Assembly (NCBI GenBank): GCA_022495995.1
Contig: JAFEMH010000939.1
Span: 512,444 to 576,443 of the forward strand
Origin: Adenophora triphylla var. japonica
Taxonomy: Eukaryota > Streptophyta > Magnoliopsida > Asterales > Campanulaceae
Reading direction: 5' to 3'
Length of the DNA stretch: 64,000 nucleotides
Part shown: piece by piece, positions 1-11,000 of the stretch
How positions within the stretch are numbered: position 1 is the first letter of the stretch
Layout: each line of letters begins with the position of its first letter
Program-made: the position numbers and the translations under genes
The notes under the pieces: model-generated
What the model saw: the letters and a program-made list of their open reading frames with translations, nothing else
Database searches by the model: none
Told to the model about the DNA's origin: nothing

Positions 1-1430
1 ATTCTGTGGAGAACCTGCATAGAATGTTTAAGAACTAATCAAAAGCAAGATCTCATTCTGCAGACTCGAGAGAGTACTAACTACAAGCCATAGACTTGAT
101 GATATCAAGGAGCCTGATCACATCAAGTCAGAATAGGCTTGAGAAATCAAGGAAAAACTGCATCCAATTACAAAGTCAGCATAGGTCCGGTGCTTAATAA
201 TCATTCAATTCAACTAGGCCTTCACATATTGGTAGCCGCCGGCCGGTAGGGTTATAATTAGAAGTAATCTACATACACTAAGCCTTTATCATGATTCATG
301 CGCTTGATAATCATTCAAACTCTAATTAACCAAAGATATATTCTACTCATGGTACCGTCCAATACTTGGTCAAACATATGTCATGATCAGGCATGCCAAG
401 TCAGCCGACAATGGTCACCCATTGGTCCAATGTAGAAACCAAAAGTTACCAAAGTATTTCTGATGAAAACATTGGTGTGACATTTTGTGAGTGGGGTGGC
501 AAAAAGATGATGGGGGTAGTAAGAAGAAAATATTTTGTCCGATTTGAAGTTATGAGTTGCTTTTACATTTTCGGTTCTGAATTTCAATACAAAGTACTGA
601 GGCAACAAAGATGATTACTACCAACAAAAAAACAGAATTTTAATTCTTTCAGAAAATGAGATTCACGAGACAAGTACTTGTATTAGATGTGCAAGGAAAA
701 ATACTATGGGCCGGTGCCTTGTGGGTAGCATGGGAAATTTAGTCCAGTCTTGTGCCTTGTGGATACCTCAATTATAATAGTAATCCTAAATGCATTCTTG
801 ACCCCCTTTAGGAAATTTCCTGCCTTCGCCACTGATCCGGAGTACCCATAAATACCATTGAATGACCACACAATGGGATTGCAAGTGCAAATTAAGAGAT
901 TATAATGTGACTTTCAGTAACTTCTGTAGAAAAATGACACTTGTTTAGGGACAAATTATTTTTTCTAAAAATGGACACTCATTTTGGAATCGAGAGAGTA
1001 GAATTCAGTGTATCCTAGAGATGATGACTACGACAGCAAAAATTTAGTAATACGTACGATCCATAGCTATTCATTCAATCACTTTATAAGCAGACCAATT
1101 CCCTTACTATACTACGTAACAAGAGAGAAAGATAGTATACCAAACCTAATATAAATTTCCCTTGAACAAATATTTATCATTTCCTTCAAAAGTACTATCA
1201 TTAGCTCAATCAAAAAATAAGCAATGGTGGAAAAGCAAATCATATCAATGGGGCAGACTTGGAAAAGAACAATGGCCGATAAACAAACATGTTTCTTGAA
1301 TTGTATTATCTTTGCCACTTGTGTAATTTCTCGGAAGTACATGATCTTCATCCATCAATGAAGCAACACCCACACCACCCAAGAGGCAGAGAGGTTATTC
1401 ATGCATTTTGCCAAGATAACATCACCCAGT
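1..1430. other. spacer, no gene recognised
   Basis: No open frame here resembles a known protein. The stretch around 955-1005 ends in a motif like the right half of a Stowaway or other MITE (GGACACTCATTTTGG followed by GAGAGAGTA). Reading the minus strand, 1985-2170 looks like a 5' leader with a donor at CAG/GTTATTG, so a minus-strand gene running off the left edge is possible, but no coding exon could be identified. Confidence 0.3.
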
Positions 1431-1522
1431 GTTCTAAAAATCGTTCGCCTAGGCCGTCTGGGCCCCGCGTAGGCGCTAGGCTCAGCTTTGACGACTAATG
1501 TCTGCCTAGCATTTTTTAGAAC
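1431..1522. mobile_element. short foldback MITE, GC-rich, copy 1
   Basis: The unit begins GTTCTAAAAATCG and ends TTTTTTAGAAC, an inverted terminal repeat. The interior is rich in CCTAGGC-like palindromes. A second copy follows five bases later. Confidence 0.6.
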
Positions 1523-1527
1523 AAAGT

Positions 1528-1620
1528 GTTCTAAAAGTCGTTCGTCTGGGCCCGCCTAGGCCCCGCTTAGGCACTAGGCCCAGCTCCGACGCCTAGCGAC
1601 CGCCTAGCGCTTTTTAGAAC
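1528..1620. mobile_element. short foldback MITE, GC-rich, copy 2
   Basis: It begins GTTCTAAAAGTCG and ends GCTTTTTAGAAC, with the same internal CCTAGGC motifs as the copy just upstream and in the same orientation. It is either a tandem duplication or two insertions at neighbouring sites. Confidence 0.6.
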
Positions 1621-2579
1621 CTTGACATCACCTAACCCTAAACCGTCACGCCTTCTGTAATTCATGCCCATACTAAGATCATGTAGTTTTTAAATTTTAA
1701 TCATGTTCATATCCATGATTAAAACAGTAACACAAGAAAAAGGAATCCTATAACACCACCATCACATACAAAATCCATTTAAATTCCAAAAGCACCAACA
1801 AGAACAAAATACCTGACATCAAAGTAAATTCCAACTCTCATACCACTTCAGAAATACCATATTTTGAGTCTTCTCCGTAGCCAATTCCAACTCTCAAAAC
1901 AAAAATCCACAACAAAAATCTCAGATTAGCAAAATTGATTACAAACAGAGAACTCAAATAAAACTACAATAACCTGGAAACGAAATACGGAGCTTCAAAA
2001 TTGTGAGGTTCGTGGAGGGAAAATGTGTCGGACATTTACGTCGCAGAGAAACGGAGGAGGTTAGTTAGGCAATAGCCAAGACAAGAGAAACTTTTTTAGG
2101 CTAGACATGGTTTTTCTGATCGGCACTGCGATAGCCGGAAATCCGCGCAGGTGAGTTTAGTGATTTAAATTAGTCTTTGGTGAAAATTGCTACTTCCAGA
2201 TTCACTATGACTATTTCCTGATTCGTACTAGAGATACATCACTTTTCTCTAGTACCCTTAGACTTTCAGTGATTTTGCTTATTTGCTCGTTTATTCCCTT
2301 ACTCCCCTCAAAAGTGAGTACTTGTTTCTTTTTATTATATTAAAGGAAACCTCATATTACTACGACCAATGTGAAATCTATCGTAGTCTTATTCCCAATG
2401 AAGTTCCCTATTTATGGGGCAACTTTTGGATCGGAGGAGTTAGTGGCTTACCTTTGAGATTGTTATGGTTACTAAGGGAAAACACATAACAATTATACAA
2501 ACACCAATTAATATTGATCACTAATAATAAGAAGAACAAAACAACAACCTAACTTTTAGTATATGTTCAGTAGCTTATA

Positions 2580-3240
2580 ATCAGTGGTGGATCTACATCA
2601 AAATGTTTGGTGTTGCCTATTCTTTCACACAAAAACAACACATACAACCTCGTCTGCTACCAAAATTTGCAGAAAACAATGTGTGATGCTCACCATCAAA
2701 TATATCATATTTCCCACCATTCCAAACATTCAATAATCATGAATTGATACAATAGCAAATCAAATGACCGCACTAAAAGATCGAAAAAACAATAATTACA
2801 ATAAACAATGCGAAGCCATTAAAGGGTTTCTCCACACACACAGAAAACCCAATACAAACAGTGACGGATTCATGAATTTTCTTCAGTGTGGGCCAAATTT
2901 TTTTTACAAATTGATTAAAATGTGTTAAAAAAGGAATAAGAAAAAAAAATTGTAAAGCAAACATTTTCTTTAACATTAATTTTTTTTTTTAAAAAAAAAG
3001 GATAGAGAGTAGAATTTTGAGATAAAAAGTGTAGAATCAAATATTTGATAGTGGGAGTTGAACCCAGGATCTCTAGGTCAGTTTCCAAACAAATTACCAA
3101 CCAAGCTAAACAAGAAGTTTGCTATATTTGACACAACATATCATATGTACTAAATTTTGTTTTAATATATATATATATATTTTATTTTTTTTTGGTGTTG
3201 CCTAGGCAACACATGGCACAACATGGGATCCGCCCATGCT
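2580..3240. mobile_element. decayed element with AGTGG(C)GGATC-type ends
   Basis: The left side reads AGTGGTGGATCTACATC and the right side, on the opposite strand, AGCATGGGCGGATCCCATG. Both sides also carry GGTGTTGCCTA-like sequence in inverted orientation. Another similar end (AGTGACGGATTC) lies at 2862, which suggests nested or stacked copies. The family is not certain. Confidence 0.35.
2970..3116 (-). mobile_element. possible tRNA-derived SINE or tRNA relic
   Basis: On the minus strand an A-box-like TAGCTTGGTTGG starts at 3108 and a B-box GGTTCAACTCC starts at 3064, 44 bases apart as in tRNA-type pol III promoters. An A/T tract follows near 2985. No acceptor stem is obvious, so this is a relic or a SINE head, not a functional tRNA. 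Confidence 0.35.
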
Positions 3241-3501
3241 TATAATGTTCATTGCTTATCGAGTGGGATATAAACTTTTGTATAGCCCTTTCCTATCTCC
3301 CCTTCAAACGATTTTAGTCTTTTACTCTCATACCATTTGTTTAAGTGGTCAACTATGTGTAGCAAATAAGCTCTTTTATATTTAAGTCACAATACCCCAA
3401 CACATTATAACAACTAAGAAATTGAACACCAATCTAAAGCTTGAGATACTACCTTAAGTTGAAGAGGTTACTTTTACAATTAACAATTAAGCCGACAAAT
3501 A

Positions 3502-3709
3502 CTTCCTCTGTTTCAGAGTAATATACACAATTTTGCTTGACACAAAAATTAAGTAGAAAGTGTAAAAGTTGATATGTCGTTAGTGTAGATGTAATGGGTA
3601 GAAGAAAAAAAAATGGAAAATGTAATGATAAGTGGACAATTGTTGTGAGTATAAAAAGTGGATCCCATTTTTATTTTGGGACTTTGATGTTTTTTATGGG
3701 ACGGGAGAG
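3502..3709. mobile_element. Stowaway-type MITE, degenerate
   Basis: It begins CTTCCTCTGTTTCAGAGTAA and ends ATGGGACGGGAGAG, imperfect inverted ends between TA dinucleotides. It lies about 200 bases upstream of the PPR gene. Confidence 0.6.
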
Positions 3710-3911
3710 TATGATATACTCCAACTTCAGCTCTAGAAGAAGGAGACACTAAAAGGAGTGAAAGTAAGATACATCCAAACTTGGAGCGTGAAAATGAAAT
3801 TTATCTAACCCCAGGGGCTAAAACTAGAATTCATCCCTGGAGTCGACTATTTTTATTTATAAAGAGCCCAAACCGAGAGCGTTACGCACTAGGCAGTAGG
3901 CACTTGAAAAA

Positions 3912-5369
3912 ATGGTCTTAAAGAAACTACAAATTTACCCCTCAAAACCACTGGGCCTCCGCCGTCCTCCACCGCTACCACTACCACAACCTCCCGTCGT
4001 TCCCCCACCCCCGCCACCACCTCCAGACGCCTTCCTCACACTTCTCCCCACCCTCCCTCCCTCCTCCGCCGCCACAACCCAAACTCAACTCACCCACTTC
4101 ATCAACACCTATCTCAAACCCTCCTTCACACCCACCCACCTCCTCAAATTCCTCAAGAACCACCTCCACCACCACCCCAGATTCGCCCACCTCGACCTCC
4201 ACGTCTTCTTCCACGCCGCCACCCTCGACTCCTTTCGCCACGACCACTCCACTTTCGAATGGATGGCTCGCACCCTTGCCATCACCCACCGCCTCGACTC
4301 TCTCTCATCTCTCCTCCAATTCATGCTCTCCAACCCTTGCCCCTGCTCCGACGGTATTTTCTCTTGCCCCAAAACTGAACCCGTTTTCCGTTTTGCTATT
4401 AATTCTTACAGTAATGTTGGTAGATTTGATGATGCATTGTTAGCGTTTGATAATATGCGTAAACTAATTGATGGGAAACCTAATGTTGCTTTGTACAATA
4501 TTATGATTCATAGTTTTGTTAAGTTTGGAAAACAAGAAAAAGCTTTGGAGTTCTATAATAGGATGGTTGGTGATCGGGTTAAGCCTGATGTTATTACATT
4601 TAATATTTTGATTAGTGGGTATTGTCGCAATTCTCAATTCGGGTTAGCTTTGGAAATGTTCAAGGAAATGAGGGTTAAAGGTTGTTTGCCAAATGTGGTT
4701 AGTTTTAATACTTTGATTAAAGGATTTTTTAGGGAGGGGAAATTCGAGGAAGGGGTTGGAATGGCATATGAGATGATTGAATTGGGGTGTGGGTTTTCAA
4801 GCGTTACTTGTGAGATTTTGGTTGATGGGCTTTGTAGGAAGGGAAGGGTTATGGAGGCTTGTGATTTGTTGATTGATTTATCTAAGAAAGGAGCTCTGCC
4901 GAGGGAGTTTGATTATTTTGGCTTAATTGAGAAGCTTTGCGAGGAAGGGAATGTAGTAAAAGGATTGGAAGTAGTGAATAAATTGTGGGAGAATGGAATT
5001 TCTCCGAGCATTATTGCTTGCACGACTTTGATTGATGCTTTAGGGAGGTTCAGGAGGACGGAAGAGGCATTTAAACTGGCAGAAAAGATGCTTAAAGCTG
5101 AGATTGTTCCAGATAGTGTGACTTATAACTGCCTCCTTCGTGATTTATGTGATTCAGGGAGAACATTAGAGGCAAATAATTTGAGGATGTTGGCTTCTAA
5201 AAGAGGCTTAAACCCAGATGGGATGACCTATAATATATTAGTATTGGGATGTACAAAGGAGGGTAAGAGGAGAGAGGGGGAGGTTCTCGTGAATGAGATG
5301 TTGGATAAGGGGTTTATACCCGATATTGCTACTTATAATTGGTTAATGAAGGGACTTTCTACTGGATGA
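3912..5369 (+). CDS. P-class pentatricopeptide repeat (PPR) protein
   Basis: A single uninterrupted 485-residue frame encodes a PPR protein, a class that binds organellar RNA and helps its processing, stability or translation. Residues 1-55 are basic then very proline-rich, consistent with an organelle-targeting region. From about residue 157 to 471 there are nine back-to-back 35-residue repeats, each with the usual pattern of a [TS]-[YF]-N-x-L-[IL] helix, G-x-C/F, and a second helix ending in E-M, for example VITFNILISGYCR and DSVTYNCLLRDLC. A partial repeat (472-485) ends the protein. There is no E, DYW or SMR domain, so it is pure P class. The intronless structure is normal for the family. 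It resembles Arabidopsis At2g36240 in my recollection, which I could not check. The first 460 bases are strikingly C-rich on the coding strand, unlike the rest. The start is the first ATG of the frame, 12 bases into an AAAA-ATGG context. Confidence 0.95.
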   Translation: MVLKKLQIYPSKPLGLRRPPPLPLPQPPVVPPPPPPPPDAFLTLLPTLPPSSAATTQTQLTHFINTYLKPSFTPTHLLKFLKNHLHHHPRFAHLDLHVFFHAATLDSFRHDHSTFEWMARTLAITHRLDSLSSLLQFMLSNPCPCSDGIFSCPKTEPVFRFAINSYSNVGRFDDALLAFDNMRKLIDGKPNVALYNIMIHSFVKFGKQEKALEFYNRMVGDRVKPDVITFNILISGYCRNSQFGLALEMFKEMRVKGCLPNVVSFNTLIKGFFREGKFEEGVGMAYEMIELGCGFSSVTCEILVDGLCRKGRVMEACDLLIDLSKKGALPREFDYFGLIEKLCEEGNVVKGLEVVNKLWENGISPSIIACTTLIDALGRFRRTEEAFKLAEKMLKAEIVPDSVTYNCLLRDLCDSGRTLEANNLRMLASKRGLNPDGMTYNILVLGCTKEGKRREGEVLVNEMLDKGFIPDIATYNWLMKGLSTG

Positions 5370-5995
5370 AATTTTATCTTCCAACTCTGATGTACTCTTG
5401 GTGTGCCAAGAACTTTTGTGTTTTGGAGGTTACAACATCAGGAGAGACATTTATCTGATGTCTAAACTGTTGTAATCAATTTGTAAGAAAGGTATCTGGT
5501 TTTGGAAATTGAGAGGAGTCTCAAAGCTCTTGCCTTGATGTTGATTGTGTAAAACATAAACCGCAACAGAAAAGAACTGAATCTTGTATAATTTGGGTTA
5601 GTAGACATTGAAATATAATGGACATTACTGACATGAAAGACCACGTTTTTCATCTGAATGTAGAGGGAAATTTAAGAAGGAAAACTAGCATTGTGTGTTT
5701 GTATGACTGGGGAAGTTTTCCCTTGCAAAACGGGGGAAGAAATAGTCAAGAAATATAGAAAGGGAACTTGGTTGGATAAAATCATTTTTGTTGCCAACGT
5801 TGGTGGCAGTCCTTACTGGGATGGAAGTTTGAGAAAAGCTTCATCATGAAGTCTTAAAGATGGGAGCAAGCCAGCTGCTGGTTACATCATGGTTTGGTAA
5901 GAGTTTGTTAATTTCTTCAGTTGAATGTACGTTCTGAACTTCCCGCATTCTGAGATCTGTATGTATGACTAGACTAGTTTCTTTATAAATATATA
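5370..5995. other. 3' flank of PPR gene
   Basis: AT-rich sequence holding the presumed 3' UTR of the PPR gene. No second gene or clear repeat is visible. Confidence 0.4.
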
Positions 5996-6215
5996 CTCCC
6001 TCCGATCAAAAATCAGTGCTACATTTGGTTTGGCACACACTTTAAGGAAACTAATTGACCCTATTAAAAAAATTACTAGTGGATTCATGCTTTACACGTG
6101 GACCCCCGAGGAAATTGTTGAGACAAATGAGTCTAGTATTCAAAAAAATGTATGTACACTTATTTTGGATCACCTCAAAAGGGAATATGTAGCACTTATT
6201 TTGGATCTGAGGGAG
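5996..6215. mobile_element. Stowaway-type MITE
   Basis: It begins CTCCCTCCGATCAAAAATC and ends TTTTGGATCTGAGGGAG, flanked by TA. The right-end motif (AGCACTT-ATTTTGGATC) recurs at 6277-6304, suggesting a second decayed copy next to it. Confidence 0.75.
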
Positions 6216-6304
6216 TACCGTACAAGCCTGAAATGATTTGTAAAAATAAGTCTCTCAAGTCTTGCTATTCCCACATGTAGCACTTAATTTGGATCAGAGA
6301 GAGT

Positions 6305-7187
6305 ACCCTAGAAGCATGAATGAAGTAAATCTCTCAAGCCTTTAGCACTCCAAATTTTACCCTGTAGCATTTGATTATGTGTGTACATAGAAGAGTACTA
6401 AGTTCACTTGAAAATAGAATTTGTATATGGAAAATGTTTAGGGTGTATTACATCAATGTCGATCAATATTATGTTGCAGGCCCGCCTCCTGATCAGTAGA
6501 ATGTACTACTTGCCGACATGAGCTTCATCATCCTTGCATGCCTATGCTTGTGATGCGAAGGTGGTATATAGATAGATAAATAACTCTTTCCAATATTAAT
6601 TTTGTATTTGATTTGTCTTTGTTAATGTGTGAATTGTTTACTGGGTTTCAGATTAAAGTATGAAACTTTCCTTTGGTGTTGGCAATCATCAAGTCAAAGC
6701 AACGCCTCCCAACAACCCCAAAGGTATTCTCCCTCAGTAGTACTCTCGCCGTTGCCAAAAGAGTCTCGTTCTTTTTGGGGTGTTACAAAAAAAAAGACTT
6801 CACTTTCCTTTTGGGGACAAACAAATGATGAATTGTGTTGGATCCACCTCCAATTCAATTGTGTCAACGACATTTGCTCTGTATGTGCAAAAGCAATGCG
6901 ACCGTTTGTAACGGATAAATTTGTCAACTGGACTTGGTATGTTCATAGCTTGAAAGCATTGTTATTTATGTAGAAATTATAAACTGAAAGTTCTTTGTTC
7001 AGGTAATCTATGGAGGTGTTTTTTGGATATTGTATTATGCAAGAAGTAAGGTGCAGCTTTTTAGCAGCATTTGAGCGACCCAAGTTTACCCTATTATTCA
7101 TATAGGCTAATCAAGTCTCATAATTTTATGCATTGTCACTCAATTAAGAATGGAGTTTGATTTGGGTCTCATGTAACCAATGTTGTA
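6305..7187. other. spacer, no gene recognised
   Basis: A 114-codon open frame at 6629-6973 is present but has no recognisable domain and biased, repetitive sequence (Stowaway-like TTTTTGGGGTGTTAC motif). I see no splice pattern or family that supports it as a gene. Confidence 0.3.
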
Positions 7188-7281
7188 CTCCCTCCCTCCG
7201 TCCCATAATGAATAATATCAAAAAAAAAATCAAAAAGCAAATTTGAATTTTTTTTGGATATTCATTTTGGGACGGAGAGAG
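7188..7281. mobile_element. short Stowaway-type MITE (94 bp)
   Basis: It begins CTCCCTCCCTCCGTCCCATA and ends TTTGGGACGGAGAGAG between TA dinucleotides. The interior is a near-perfect hairpin around an A/T core. Confidence 0.75.
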
Positions 7282-7501
7282 TAATAACATGTTATAGCTT
7301 GTTTATAATGAAATAATGTATATACAAGAAGGCTTACCATAAGCTCTACAAGGCTCAAAAAAAAAAAAAAAAAAAAACACACCACCCCAATTTGAGTATT
7401 TGCTCACGGAAACAACCTAACCATATAGTCCCACCAAAAATTGGTAAGCTTTAGGGAAACAATCACAAGACAACACTCTCACAACCACCCACTTCTGAAT
7501 A

Positions 7502-7615
7502 CTCCCTCCGTTCCAAAATGAATTATTGATTTTATTTTCAAATTTGCTCTTGATCATCATGAACAAATTTGAAAAAAAAAAAAAAAACCGGTTATTCATT
7601 TTGGGACAGAGGTAG
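7502..7615. mobile_element. short Stowaway-type MITE (114 bp)
   Basis: It begins CTCCCTCCGTTCCAAAATG and ends CATTTTGGGACAGAGGTAG. The interior includes CAAATTTGCTCTTGATCATC facing its own inverse. Same small family as the copies at 10631 and 16851. Confidence 0.8.
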
Positions 7616-8053
7616 TAACATTCAGTGGATATATCACTATCACCCAGATTGGTTGCATCTTCCATCAGTCCCTCCTGCAAGACCGACCTATAATTGCAAT
7701 TCAAGCCACTCAAATAAAACTTCATTCTTGAAGTTTCTTGGAGCAAAATATATGAGCCATCTCAAACTAGATGTCACGTGGCAGTTTAGAGCACAGTCAG
7801 ACGAAGCGCTGAATGCCCCGCTAACTTATCAGACAAAGTGCTGAATGCCCTGCTAACTCGACGGTTAGAGGAGCTTGCAATACAGGAGGGTCCCTGAGGC
7901 AGCCAATTAGATGAAGTAAAACACCAATGCATAGATCACAATGGCCTAGACTGGTCGAGGCAACAATTATAACAATTATAATCAGATACACGAGAAATCC
8001 AAATAAAGTAATCATCTTACCTAAGACTAACATTGCAAATTATATGACTGATA

Positions 8054-11000
8054 TCAATCATCTGAACGCTGACCAACTTGATCATAGTAAGAAGATCTTC
8101 GATATTTTAACCCATAATTTTTAAGCCAGATACAAAAGAGCCAGAATCTTGCAAACAACTCTGAACACAATTGTCGAAAACTACTATATCCAGCAGCTAG
8201 CCTGAGTCGTGTGAGATGCCTCTGTCAAAAACCATACAGAAATAAGGTACTAAAGATAAGTGGAAAATAGCAAAATCATATAAGCAAATCCATCATCTCT
8301 GAAGTGAACTAAAACTTTATGACTATCCCGATCTTTCATCCGAGAGTCAAGTAAAATACTCCCTCCGTCCCGCCCGAAATGTCTCAAAATGGCCCATGCA
8401 CGGGAATTAAGGAAAGTGATGTAGGAAAGAGAAAAAGTGTATAGTGAAATAAATGTTGTGAGTATGAAAAGTGATGTAAGAAAGAGAAAGTGGGGTAGGG
8501 AATAGTTAGTGGATATGTATTTTGAGTATGACAAGTGGGTCCCACAAATAAAAAAAGTAATAAAAAACTTTCCTTTTTTGGGTTAGGACATTTTAAATGG
8601 GACATCCAAAAAGGAAAGTTGGGACACTTCGGACGGGACGGAGGGAGTAATTATTTGAGTTGCTTCTTTGTAAGTCCATAAGAAATTCACTAAGTGCAAT
8701 ATGTACTGTTAGACAACATATTCAACATCTAATAGAGAAATAAACATGTACCGGTATATAGACTTGAGGGGCTACTCCCCTTATCACCAATTGGTTTTAG
8801 GTGGAACCTCCAATATAGTTTACCACCGGTCCAGACCAAGCCCGTGCTCGTACTTGGGTCTCTCTCTCTATTTCTTACCCAATTCTAACTCTAAAATGAA
8901 CCCTGAAAGATGACATTAGGTATATGATAACTGATAAGTTACAAACTCATCTTAATGCTTAAGTTGAGAGGGTCATAGCAATGTATGTCAAGCTAATACT
9001 CCCCCTTCGCCTCTTTCCTTTTGCTGACTCTGAGGGAAGAAGTGAAATATTTATCATGTCAGATATTTTATTCTAAAGAAAATGATAAATTAGCAATATC
9101 ATTTTGCAAGATTAGTGCCTAATAGTGACCCACGACACGAGGGCAATAAACTAATGTGTGTTTTTATCTAACTCTATTTTCCCAATGAGTTGAACATTAA
9201 ACACAAAGTACTATGGACTAGAATATTTCTTAGTACAAAACAAACTAATGCTACAAAAATAATCTACAACGTGTGCACAACTCGTATTATGGTGCAGATG
9301 TGACTGTTGAAGTGTTCAACACATTTAACATTTCTAGTCGAACGCAACAAAGCATTCACTATGTGTTATTATGCATAAGGGTAGACAGTACTGAGACAGA
9401 GATCAGTTTTACCATAAATCGGTTAACGGTAATCACAAAAAAGGTAACAAAAATAGCCGTATAATTCCAGCATATATAAACTACTTCTCTTAGGTGAATA
9501 GTGAAGTGTTATACCTGTGCAGAGTGGAAAACATCGATGTAAGATGACAATTGCCCTTCATCCTCTCCATCTTTCTGCCTCTTCATGAAGTTCCTGCTTC
9601 TCCTCCCATATGCACACAATTTATTACCCAAGGAATCAAAGACATTCATTTTTCTGAAATACCCACTTGGCTTGGTTTTTTGAAAGCCTTTGGCTTCATT
9701 GGCTTCCAAATCCCAAACCACATGTTCATCATGCCTATCAAAAGTGACTTCTTGAATAGACGGCACTGCTTGAGAGCCTATTTGTGCAGAATAATAAGAA
9801 TCCATATTCCTCAATGTATTCTCCTTATCATTACATTCCTCAACAATCTCCGGATCAAGAAACTTTCTCACAACATTATGTTCCTCTGAGTTGTGTGTTA
9901 CATGTTCAACAGGTTTGCCTCCTGTAAGAAACAATGCCAACCCATCTCTGTCTTGTTCATTGAAGTTTACCCACTCGGTATTCTTCACCAAGCCTCCTAC
10001 GTTCAAATCCTCCAAGCTTTTCTCGATATTCACTATGTGTTCTTTAATGGCAGAGACGAATTGCTCGTGTCTAGCAATCACATTCTGCTTCCTGTGAGAC
10101 TTTGATGTTGTAGGTGACAAAGTCACTTCCCTTTCAAAATCTTCCAACTGTTGACCACAGAGGACCTTGATAAGCTGACATTAAAATGGAAAAAGTCAAC
10201 TCAAACTTGAATCCAGTACATACCTGCCATTTTGCTGTTCCCAAAGTAGTAGCAAGATCACGCTTACGATGTTCGATAGACATAATTAGCTTTGAATCTG
10301 GATTGTATCCTTGGACAAGACTCTGCTCATGCATTAGAAGACGAAAGATTGACTCCATCCTAAACAGAACATTAAACCTTTAGTCATTTGTGTGTCTTCA
10401 ATCCGTTCAGAATACTGATATGCTAGTATGGATGCTGGAGGCAATAGAATGAATGGAAAAGGCATAAAAATATAAGAAGCAAAAAGTGTGATCGAAGACC
10501 AAAGCATGCACAAACATTTGATGTCAGGGTCCATTTCACCTCAGAAGGAATGAAGAGAGAAAATTTCTACTCCATCCGTCCCTAAATGAATGTCCAAACT
10601 TCTCTTAAGGGACACTCTGAAAAAATCTTACTACCTTTGTCCCAAAATGAATGACAAAAAAAAATAAAAAATCTCAAGAGCAAATTTGAAAATATTTTGG
10701 TCATTCATTTTGGGACGGAGGGAGTAATTTTTATACAATTTAATGGCAAGGATGCAAAAATATTCGTGTTATCCACTCACTAAATATTTAGTTTTGCAAG
10801 TATAAAAGGAATCGTGAAAATTTTATGGAAAAAAAGCAATTGTGACCAAGTTTTTTTGAAAGAGGGCATTCATTTTGGGACAAAAATTTATTAAAACCGG
10901 ACATCATTTAGGGACGGAGGGAGTACTAACTATGCAGTGGTTCATATCTTCCACATAAATCTGGATATGAAATCCATAAAAACTTTAACGTTCAACACTT

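Noticed and set aside
1289..1498. 69-codon frame starting MFLELYYLCHLC
   Set aside because: Runs into a MITE and shows no known domain.
3051..3116. functional tRNA gene
   Set aside because: A- and B-box-like motifs are present, but no cloverleaf stems can be paired by eye.
3981..4372. two minus-strand open frames opposite the PPR start
   Set aside because: Shadows of the C-rich PPR coding strand; Gly/Glu/Val and Arg/Trp-rich with no domain.
6629..6973. 114-codon frame starting MNCLLGFRLKYETF
   Set aside because: No recognised domain, repetitive MITE-like composition and no supporting splice structure.
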